From Chitinophagales bacterium (GTDB taxonomy: Bacteria > Bacteroidota > Bacteroidia > Chitinophagales > Chitinophagaceae), in NCBI GenBank assembly GCA_013297585.1, contig JAAFHG010000041.1, positions 1-15,949 on the forward strand: a stretch of 15,949 bases of DNA. The letters run 5' to 3'. The position numbers and the translations under genes are program-made. The number at the start of each line of letters is the position of its first letter. Positions within the stretch are counted from its first letter, which is position 1. The notes beneath the pieces are model-generated. The model was not told the origin of the DNA. It did no database searches and saw only the letters and a program-made list of their open reading frames with translations. Positions 1 to 5,589 of this stretch are shown here, piece by piece.

Positions 1-449
1 AGAACCTTATCGGTTTTGTACAATACTTCATCATTTGTAAATCTGATTACCTCAAAGCCTAGCTTATTTAGTGCTGCTGTTCGTTCTTTATCACTAATAA
101 TATTTTCAGGTAATTGATGAATTAAGCCATCAACTTCTATGATTAATTTTTTTGCAAGACAAACAAAATCTGCAATGTAACTATCAATTATGTGCTGTCT
201 TCTAAACTTATAGTTGTCTAATTTATTACCTCTTAAGCTTTCCCACAAAACAATTTCGGCTTGTGTAGGATTGCTTCTATGTTCTTTTACAAATGTTTTA
301 AGTAAGCCATACAACATGGGATTTGCAGTTTCGTATCCATAGGATTCGTTAGAGCTTTTTTGTTCTATTAATTCTTTTTTTGCAGCTAATGGTTCAGCAA
401 CGTATTGTTCATAGTACGCTTTCCAAGTCCCCCCTTTGGGGGGTGGGGG
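1..449 (-). mobile_element. In-frame DUF559 (VSR-like endonuclease) insertion inside ade; far end outside window
   Basis: The segment encodes residues 196-344 of the interrupted ade frame. It starts with a Pro/Gly linker and a spacer (about 203-235), then a recognisable DUF559 domain: NPTQAEIVLWESLR (255-268), YKFRRQHIIDSYIADF (275-290), KKLIIEVDG (295-303) and FEVIRFTNDEVL (327-338). D289 and E300/D302 are the expected acidic positions of this PD-(D/E)xK-like fold, which is related to very-short-patch-repair nucleases. Adenine deaminases normally have no such domain. The proximal boundary, near 449, is set by where Ade similarity ends. No intein splice motif is seen: the first inserted residue is Pro, not Cys or Ser. 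That the segment is mobile is an inference from its position, its GC-rich border and the unrelated host gene. Confidence 0.72.
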
Positions 450-1034
450 GGCTATGTATTTTCGGGCATCTTCACCCCTCAATCCCGGCGCATGACCATC
501 AATTGGTTTACCTAGCGCATTCGCCGAAGCAATTTTTTTCATCACTTCTTCATCGTTAAACAACACACCGGGAAAATTCATCATTTCGCTGAGGTACTTA
601 ATCTCATCTTTTAGCAACAGTGCATGTACATCGGCGCTATCAAGGGCTGCACCTGCAGTTTCAAACGTGGTGGCAGGTACACAACTAGGCGCACCAAAGT
701 TGAACTTAAAGTTTACCTGCTTGCCATTATCAATCATAAATTCTACACCAGCCATACCACATACATTGGCTATTTCGTGAGGGTCACTTACTGTGCCCAC
801 AGTACCATGCACGACAGCAAGCTTTGCAAATTCACTAGGCACTAGCATACTACTTTCTATATGCACATGACTATCAATAAAACCGGGTAAAATGTAGCTA
901 ATTACTGGTTGCTCGTCACTAGTTATAGGGGTGATAGAATTGATTTTACCATTGCTAATAACTACTGTTGCAGGATAAATTGCTTTGCTAAATACATCTA
1001 CCAAATTGCCTGTTACTGAAAATGATTGTGCCAT
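1..1034 (-). CDS. ade: Adenine deaminase (amidohydrolase), 3' end outside window, interrupted in frame by a DUF559 endonuclease domain
   Basis: Adenine deaminase converts adenine to hypoxanthine and ammonia in purine salvage. The frame is open from the ATG at 1034-1032 to the left edge, 344 codons with no stop. Residues 1-195 are a typical Ade N-terminus: LPGFIDSHVHIESS around residues 49-62 with the metal-binding HxH (H56, H58), SDPHEIANV (83-91), the SCVPAT segment (117-122), and DGHAPGL (179-185). At residue 196 the homology stops, where the family continues with the rest of the barrel. Instead the frame reads PPPPKGGTWK and then a DUF559 endonuclease domain (about 236-344). The rest of Ade, with the second-half metal site, must lie beyond the edge if it is still there. 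Upstream are a palindromic repeat and a divergent DUF3109 gene. Family identity is clear; activity of the interrupted enzyme is doubtful or at least untested. Confidence 0.88.
   Translation of the reverse strand, partial: MAQSFSVTGNLVDVFSKAIYPATVVISNGKINSITPITSDEQPVISYILPGFIDSHVHIESSMLVPSEFAKLAVVHGTVGTVSDPHEIANVCGMAGVEFMIDNGKQVNFKFNFGAPSCVPATTFETAGAALDSADVHALLLKDEIKYLSEMMNFPGVLFNDEEVMKKIASANALGKPIDGHAPGLRGEDARKYIAPPPPKGGTWKAYYEQYVAEPLAAKKELIEQKSSNESYGYETANPMLYGLLKTFVKEHRSNPTQAEIVLWESLRGNKLDNYKFRRQHIIDSYIADFVCLAKKLIIEVDGLIHQLPENIISDKERTAALNKLGFEVIRFTNDEVLYKTDKV
426..453. repeat. GC-rich palindromic border of the DUF559 insertion
   Basis: This 28-base stretch is nearly all G and C in strongly AT-rich surroundings. 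It has a C6-TTT-G6 hairpin followed by T and a further run of seven G. In the ade frame it encodes PPPPKGG. It lies exactly at the junction between Ade sequence and inserted sequence, so it is probably the end of the inserted element. A related copy would be expected at the far junction, which is outside the window. Confidence 0.7.
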
Positions 1035-1096
1035 AGTATACGTGTAAAAATGTGATACGATAGCGACGAAAATAGTTGATTATGAACGATTGTGCT

Positions 1097-1126
1097 AGTA
1101 GAGCCGTAAAATTTTGCGGCTCTACT
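1097..1126. repeat. REP-like palindromic repeat in the ade/DUF3109 divergent gap
   Basis: The arms AGTAGAGCCG and CGGCTCTACT are perfect reverse complements. The central bases continue the symmetry (AAAA against TTTT), giving a nearly perfect 30-base palindrome. It sits between two divergent genes, where a terminator is not expected. The GTAGAG...CTCTAC ends resemble a class of short dispersed palindromes I know from Bacteroidota genomes. Membership of that family is from memory. Confidence 0.65.
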
Positions 1127-1160
1127 GCTTATCTTCGTTGCCTTAGAAAAACAAGCGACA

Positions 1161-1745
1161 ATGATTGCAATTGATAATAAATTGATAAGTGACGAAGTGA
1201 TTGAAGAGCAATTTGTGTGTGACCTTACCAAGTGTAAAGGTGGCTGCTGTGAAGATGGTGACGCTGGTGCGCCACTTGAAAATTGGGAAAGAAAAGAGGT
1301 AGATAAGGCGCTGGAAATAGTAAAACCCTACATGACTAGAAATGGATTGCAAGCGGTACAAGAGCAGGGCAATTATACCTACGATAGAGAATTTGGCTGG
1401 GTAACGCCTACCGTAAATGGTGGCATTTGCGCCTATGGCTATAAAGACAAAGCTGGCGTTATTATTTGCACCTTTGAACAAGCATTTAACGAAGGTAAAA
1501 TAGGGTGGAAGAAGCCATTGAGTTGCCATTTGTTCCCGATAAGAATAACTACTAGCAAGCAAGATCCTGATGTAGAATATGTAAACTATCAACCACGAGA
1601 AGACTTATGTGGTGGCGGTTGTAGCCTAGGTAAAAAACTAAAAGTACCTGCTTACGTATTTTTAAAAGAAGCCATCATAAGAAAATATGGTGAGGAATTT
1701 TATGAAGCACTTGATGCTACCGCTGAACATTTAAAGAAAGGATAG
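1161..1745 (+). CDS. DUF3109 family cysteine-cluster protein
   Basis: The protein has 194 residues, a usual length for DUF3109 proteins, which are widespread in Bacteroidota and have no established function. Nine cysteines fall in conserved clusters: C20, C25 and the pair C29/C30 (motif CDLTKCKGGCC), C90 and C103, C122 (LSCHLFPI), and C150/C154 (LCGGGC). The arrangement suggests bound zinc or an iron-sulfur cluster, as in the related YkgJ-type cysteine-cluster proteins; that is inference. There is no signal peptide or membrane segment, so it should be cytosolic. The ATG at 1161 follows A-rich sequence with no Shine-Dalgarno motif, as usual for the phylum. It is divergent from ade and followed by a repeat-bearing gap before the thiolase, so co-transcription with the thiolase is uncertain. 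Confidence 0.88.
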   Translation: MIAIDNKLISDEVIEEQFVCDLTKCKGGCCEDGDAGAPLENWERKEVDKALEIVKPYMTRNGLQAVQEQGNYTYDREFGWVTPTVNGGICAYGYKDKAGVIICTFEQAFNEGKIGWKKPLSCHLFPIRITTSKQDPDVEYVNYQPREDLCGGGCSLGKKLKVPAYVFLKEAIIRKYGEEFYEALDATAEHLKKG

Positions 1746-1754
1746 ATTAAATAT

Positions 1755-1886
1755 TACCACATAGACAGATAGGCACATAGAACTGTTTCAAAAAACGCTT
1801 GATTGTTGCCATTTTAATAGGTCAATTTGAAAAGTGGGTGTAATGAAATAAGCGCTAAAACTCTGTGCCTCTGTGCCTTTGTGGCG
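1755..1886. repeat. MITE-like element with imperfect terminal inverted repeats upstream of the thiolase
   Basis: The left end (1755-1780, reading ACCACATAGAC...GGCACATAG) and the right end (1861-1886, CTCTGTGCCT...TTGTGGCG) are imperfect reverse complements over about 26 bases, with roughly three quarters of positions matching. About 80 bases lie between them and hold no gene. Each end is built of short CTATGTG/CTCTGTGCC-type units. A closely matching single copy occurs at 3795-3820 in the opposite orientation to the left end. The right end stops 12 bases before the thiolase ATG, so it must lie in the leader or promoter region of that gene. Confidence 0.55.
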
Positions 1887-1898
1887 AAAAAAGAAACA

Positions 1899-3065
1899 AT
1901 GAAACCTGCCTATATTATTGATGCCGTACGAAGCCCCATTGGTAGATATGGTGGTAAATTAAGTACGGTTCGTCCAGATGATTTATTGGCTTTAATGATA
2001 CGTTCGCTGATACAGCGTAACAATAGCATTGACGTACACCTAATAGAAGATGTAATTGTAGGTGCAGCCAACCAAGCAGGCGAGGATAATAGAAACGTAG
2101 GTAGACTAGCAGTTTTATTAGCAGGCTTACCCGTAACAGTTGCTGGTAATACAGTCAATAGATTATGTGGTAGCGGTATGCAAGCCATAATGGATGCAGC
2201 CAAAAGTATTATGTGTGGTGAAGGCATGTTGTACATAGCAGGTGGGGTAGAAAGTATGAGTAGAGCACCTTTTATTACTGCAAGACAAATAGATCAAGAT
2301 CCTGCTGAAACGGTAGACAGTACCATTGGTTGGCGCTTTACCAATCCAAAATTGGCTGCCATGTACCACCCTTATAGTATGGGCGAAACGGCTGAACAAC
2401 TAGCCATAGCTAGAAAAATTTCTAGAGAAGCGCAAGATGCTTACGCTGCTAGCTCTCATGCAAAATATTTTACAGCATTGGCCAATAATTATTGGGCAGA
2501 TGAAATAATACCTGTGCCTATTACATACAAAGGCACAGCTATGCTATTTGATAAAGATGAGCATCCAAGACAAACAAGCATAAAAAGACTCGCTGGCTTA
2601 AAAGCTGCTTTTGTAAAAGACGGTTGTGTAACTGCTGGTAATGCCTCAGGCATAAATGATGGTGCATCTGCATTGTTGGTAGCCAGTGAAGAAGCCGTGA
2701 AATTATTTAACCTTACACCAATTGTGGGAGGTGTTCATCCAGATGTGATGGGTTTAGGGCCTGTACCTGCTACGCAAAAAGCATTGCAACGTGCAGGCTT
2801 ATCGGTACAAGACTTAGACTTAATAGAACTGAACGAAGCTTTTGCCGTTCAAAGTATAGCTTGTATTAATGATTTAGCATTAGATACCAATTTGGTAAAT
2901 GTAAATGGTGGAGCCATTGCTTTGGGCAACCCATTAGGTTGTGGTGGTGCAAGAATTACAACCACTTTATTACATGAAATGAAGCGCCGCAAAAACAAAT
3001 ATTGTTTATCTGCTATGTGTATAGGTGTGGGCCAAGGTTCTGCATTAGTATTAGAAGCACTCTAA
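1899..3065 (+). CDS. Thiolase, 3-oxoadipyl-CoA / acetyl-CoA acyltransferase type, catalytic His replaced by Asn
   Basis: Thiolases cleave or form 3-oxoacyl-CoA. The ATG at 1899 was chosen because MKPAYIIDAVRSPIGRYGG is the normal thiolase N-terminus; an in-frame TTG at 1827 would only add translated repeat sequence. It encodes 388 residues. ANQAGEDNRNV (57-67), TIGWRF and the C-terminal CIGVGQG closely resemble the PaaJ/PcaF subgroup (3-oxoadipyl-CoA thiolase), as compared from memory. The nucleophile C90 (NRLCGSG), N312 (NEAF) and C374 (CIGVGQG) are present. The catalytic histidine of the GHPLG motif is Asn (N344, codon AAC at 2928-2930). The stretch between LTP and MGLGPVPA is about seven residues shorter than in PaaJ. 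No phenylacetate or protocatechuate pathway genes lie nearby. It is either a diverged thiolase-like protein or a decaying paralogue. Confidence 0.85.
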   Translation: MKPAYIIDAVRSPIGRYGGKLSTVRPDDLLALMIRSLIQRNNSIDVHLIEDVIVGAANQAGEDNRNVGRLAVLLAGLPVTVAGNTVNRLCGSGMQAIMDAAKSIMCGEGMLYIAGGVESMSRAPFITARQIDQDPAETVDSTIGWRFTNPKLAAMYHPYSMGETAEQLAIARKISREAQDAYAASSHAKYFTALANNYWADEIIPVPITYKGTAMLFDKDEHPRQTSIKRLAGLKAAFVKDGCVTAGNASGINDGASALLVASEEAVKLFNLTPIVGGVHPDVMGLGPVPATQKALQRAGLSVQDLDLIELNEAFAVQSIACINDLALDTNLVNVNGGAIALGNPLGCGGARITTTLLHEMKRRKNKYCLSAMCIGVGQGSALVLEAL

Positions 3066-3201
3066 TTTTTTTACCTAATTACATACAGTTTCATTGGTAA
3101 TTTTTTCTTGTTCACCTGTTTTTGTTTTTTAAAAGCAAAGGTTTTTTTACCAAATCGCATCTGATTGAGCATAATACATCTTATACTAAAAATAATAACA
3201 C

Positions 3202-3591
3202 ATGAAAAAGCAAACGTTAGTTCTAGGAGCCATGCTTTTAATAGCTGGCCTTATACAAGCACAACCAGATCAAAATGGTCGCCCACCAAAACCACCAACA
3301 CAAGAAGAACGCTTAAAGCACGTAAGCGAAGCATTGAACAAACAATTAACCCTAACTACCGCGCAAAAAGAAAAAGTATTAGCAGCTTACAAAGCTTTTT
3401 TTGCTGACATGGAAAAGAATAGACGTAAAGATGCTAAACAGCAGCCACCACCGCCACCACCGCCTGTTAAAAAAGAAATAGCCGATAAGTTAAGTGCGGT
3501 AAGAGATGCTAAAGTTAAAGCAGCATTAACACCAGAACAGTATAAGAAATATGTTGAAATAGAAAAGACAATGCGTCCTAAACATCCTTGA
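3202..3591 (+). CDS. Small exported LTxxQ-motif protein (Spy/CpxP-like)
   Basis: The product has 129 residues. It begins with a clear signal peptide (MKKQTLVLGAMLLIAGLIQAQ, cleavage after about residue 21), so the mature protein should be periplasmic or secreted. The mature part is charged and mostly helical, with two LTxxQ-like segments (LTTAQKEKVLAAY near 52-64 and LTPEQYKKY near 109-117) on either side of a run of seven prolines. This layout resembles small periplasmic Spy/CpxP-type and Bacteroidota DUF4890-like proteins, which bind envelope proteins or metals; the exact role here is unknown. The gene is monocistronic, with hairpin terminators after it. Oddly, the frame after the TGA stop continues for 15 more codons (3592-3636, KPSDGKGTKKPPTEA) with composition like the protein itself, so the stop may be recent or a sequencing error. 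Confidence 0.75.
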   Translation: MKKQTLVLGAMLLIAGLIQAQPDQNGRPPKPPTQEERLKHVSEALNKQLTLTTAQKEKVLAAYKAFFADMEKNRRKDAKQQPPPPPPPVKKEIADKLSAVRDAKVKAALTPEQYKKYVEIEKTMRPKHP

Positions 3592-3672
3592 AAACCAAGT
3601 GATGGCAAAGGAACAAAGAAACCACCAACAGAAGCGTAACAAGTATTTTGGATTAGAATAGGTTTTAGGCTT

Positions 3673-3705
3673 AGAGGCTGTCTCAAAAGGGCAGCCTCTT
3701 TTTTT
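3673..3705 (+). terminator. Intrinsic terminator after the LTxxQ protein gene
   Basis: AGAGGCTG (3673-3680) pairs perfectly with CAGCCTCT (3692-3699) across an 11-base loop and is followed by a run of T to 3705. It lies about 80 bases after the stop codon and points in the right direction. Confidence 0.75.
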
Positions 3706-3746
3706 AATTCCAAAAATCGCTCGACTGTTCATTTCGTTATAAAATA

Positions 3747-3792
3747 AAAAAGGCTAATAAGATGCAATGACGCAAACTTAATTAGCCTTTTT
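3747..3792. terminator. Bidirectional terminator between convergent genes
   Basis: AAAAAGGCTAAT (3747-3758) is a perfect reverse complement of ATTAGCCTTTTT (3781-3792) across a 22-base loop. The A run on one side and T run on the other let it work in both directions. It lies between the convergent LTxxQ gene and uxuA, only 32 bases from the uxuA stop. Confidence 0.7.
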
Positions 3793-3794
3793 CG

Positions 3795-3820
3795 CTATGT
3801 GCCTATGTATCTATGTGGTA
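3795..3820. repeat. Dispersed CTATGTG-type repeat, single copy
   Basis: The sequence CTATGTGCCTATGTATCTA... to GTGGTA matches, in reverse complement, the left end of the element at 1755-1780 with only about three differences over 26 bases. It lies directly between the bidirectional terminator and the uxuA stop codon. No partner inverted copy is seen beside it, so it is a solo end or a degenerate copy. Confidence 0.6.
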
Positions 3821-3823
3821 TTT

Positions 3824-4999
3824 TCAGGAAATGCTTTTTGCAATACCCATTTCTAGCCCACGTAATTCGGCAAGGCCGCGTAGCCTACCAATAGCAGAAT
3901 AACCTGGGTTTGTTTTTTTCTTTAAATCGTCTAGCATTTGATGACCATGGTCAGGACGCACTGGTATCGATACATTTCTAGCTTTCATCACACCAACAAT
4001 TTCCTTTACCACAGCATACATATCTACATCACCTTCAAGGTGGTTGTCTTCGTAAAAATCACCAAATTCGTTACGTTTTGTGCTGCGCAAATGGATGAAG
4101 TTAATTCTATTGCCAAACTGTTTTACCATTACTGGTAAATCATTATCTGGTCTTACACCAAACGAACCAGTACAGAAGCACAAACCATTGTTTAAAGATG
4201 GTACCGCTTCAGTTAATGCAGTAAAATCAGCCGCGGTACTTACTACTCTTGGTAAGCCCAAAATACTATATGGTGGGTCGTCTGGGTGAATCACCATTTT
4301 CACATTGCTTTCATCAGCAACTGGTATTATTTGTTGTAAAAAATAAATCAGATTTTGTCGTAGTTTGTTAGCATCAATAGCTTGGTAAGCATCCAAAGCT
4401 TGCTGAAATAATTCTAGCGTAAAGCTTTCTTCACTGCCTGGTAGGCCTGCAATAATATTGCGTTGTAGCAATAGTTTCTCATCATCGCTCATGGAAGCAA
4501 ATTTGGCTTCTGCTCTGCTAAGCTCCTCGGCTGTATAATCTTTTTCGGCGCCTTTTCTTTTTAAAATAAAAACATCAAAAGCTACAAAAGCAGCTTTCTC
4601 AAAACGTAAGGCCTTACTTCCATCTTCTACCGTGTAGGCAAGGTCGGTTCTCGTCCAATCTAGCACGGGCATAAAGTTGTAAGTAACAATGTTTACACCA
4701 CAAGCACTTAAGTTTTTAAGCGATTGTTGATAGTTGGTTATATAAGTTTCAAAATTTGTTGATTGTGTTTTTATGGCTTCGTGCACTGGCACACTTTCTA
4801 CTACATCCCAAGTTAGGCCAGCTGCTTCAACTTCAGTTTTGCGTTTTGTAATTTCCTCAACGGTCCATACCTCACCATTTTTAATGTGGTGTAAAGCCGT
4901 AACCACACCTGTGCAACCTGCCTGACGAATATCTGAAAGACTCACGGGGTCATTAGGCCCATACCATCGCATGGTTTGTATCATTTGGTTATTGCTCAT
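3824..4999 (-). CDS. uxuA: Mannonate dehydratase
   Basis: UxuA dehydrates D-mannonate to 2-keto-3-deoxy-D-gluconate in the cytosolic glucuronate branch of hexuronate breakdown. The 391-residue product has the family's usual length and start (MIQTMRWYGPNDPVSL). The conserved signatures of this TIM-barrel, divalent-metal-dependent enzyme are all visible: the TWDVVESVPVHE segment, YNFMPVLDWTRTDL, MVIHPDDPP, CFCTGSFG, NFIHLRST, EGDVDMY and RPDHGHQML. Nothing appears truncated. It stands alone: no uxaC, uxuB, kdgK or transporter gene is seen in the window, so the rest of the pathway must be elsewhere. It converges on the LTxxQ gene with a shared hairpin between them. A possible LacI-type operator lies about 80 bases upstream of the start. 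Confidence 0.95.
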   Translation of the reverse strand: MSNNQMIQTMRWYGPNDPVSLSDIRQAGCTGVVTALHHIKNGEVWTVEEITKRKTEVEAAGLTWDVVESVPVHEAIKTQSTNFETYITNYQQSLKNLSACGVNIVTYNFMPVLDWTRTDLAYTVEDGSKALRFEKAAFVAFDVFILKRKGAEKDYTAEELSRAEAKFASMSDDEKLLLQRNIIAGLPGSEESFTLELFQQALDAYQAIDANKLRQNLIYFLQQIIPVADESNVKMVIHPDDPPYSILGLPRVVSTAADFTALTEAVPSLNNGLCFCTGSFGVRPDNDLPVMVKQFGNRINFIHLRSTKRNEFGDFYEDNHLEGDVDMYAVVKEIVGVMKARNVSIPVRPDHGHQMLDDLKKKTNPGYSAIGRLRGLAELRGLEMGIAKSIS

Positions 5000-5078
5000 A
5001 TTGCTAGCTTTTTAAAGAGAAAAATTTAGTTTCAGCAAAGAGAATTGTTTATACACAAAAAAGCAAGTTTTAATTAGT

Positions 5079-5089
5079 GAAACGTTTTC
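5079..5089. promoter_or_regulatory. Possible LacI-family operator upstream of uxuA
   Basis: GAAACGTTTTC contains the perfect 8-base palindrome AAACGTTT with the central CG typical of LacI-family operators. Hexuronate genes are commonly controlled by LacI- or GntR-family repressors. It is about 80 bases upstream of the uxuA ATG. No regulator gene is adjacent, and in AT-rich DNA an 8-base palindrome can arise by chance. Confidence 0.25.
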
Positions 5090-5504
5090 GTAAATACCAG
5101 AATTAGTGCGCTTACAGGAGCTATACAATTATTAATACCTTGTGTTATATTAAATTGGGGAACAGTTATTAGCCTTTAGGAACAAAGAATACACCATGAG
5201 AAGTTTGTTGTATTTGATAATATTTATTTATAAATGTATTGGTTGCTAGTCTTTTTTGTTTATAAAACTGGTGGCATTATTCACATTTTTGCTTATGGTG
5301 GCTATTTTATTGAACATTATTAAACGAGCATAGAGAATAAATCATTACTAAAACATAACGTTTTGAGTGATTACCAAAAAGATATTAATATTAAAAAAAT
5401 TAATAATTCGTTTTTGTAAGGGGTTCTTTTTTTGACTGAAGTGTGTAACTATTTTACTTTTTTGATAGGTTGTTTAAGTGTATTCGTATAAATTCGTACC
5501 GTAC

Positions 5505-5512
5505 TACGTTTG
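5505..5512 (+). promoter_or_regulatory. Candidate Bacteroidota -7 box for the metalloprotease gene
   Basis: TACGTTTG fits the Bacteroidota sigma-ABfr -7 consensus TAnnTTTG exactly. It lies about 77 bases before the ATG at 5590. A clear -33 TTTG at the right spacing is not seen, so the call rests on one box. Confidence 0.35.
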
Positions 5513-5589
5513 TTTAGCCATTAAGAGATACAAAACTTGTTTTGCTAGACGTAAGTTTTACGATATTAAACCATTCTAAACTTAAACAA

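Larger units (their letters stand above)
5000..5589. other. Long AT-rich gap between divergent uxuA and the metalloprotease
   Basis: About 590 bases with no credible ORF; the ATG at 5195 opens only 17 codons. It must hold the promoters of both divergent genes. Two sites stand out, a CG-centred palindrome at 5079-5089 and a TAnnTTTG box at 5505-5512. Otherwise the stretch is AT-rich and no RNA gene or repeat was recognised. Confidence 0.6.

Noticed and set aside
1..449. Intein or self-splicing intron inside ade
   Set aside because: The insert begins with Pro rather than Cys or Ser and no intein block motifs are seen. The segment is a fully open frame coding for a recognisable nuclease, with no room in view for a group I or II intron core. 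The far end is unseen, so this is provisional.
1097..1126. Palindrome as an intrinsic terminator
   Set aside because: It lies between two divergent genes and has no following T-run.
1827..1898. Upstream TTG extension of the thiolase by 24 residues
   Set aside because: The extra residues are translated repeat sequence, and the ATG at 1899 begins the normal thiolase N-terminus.
3387..3732. Minus-strand open frames opposite the LTxxQ gene
   Set aside because: They are low-complexity shadows (a glycine run opposite the proline run) with no family resemblance.
5542..5589. TTG start 16 codons upstream of the protease ATG
   Set aside because: The ATG at 5590 gives a standard signal peptide at once; the extension would put polar residues in front of it.
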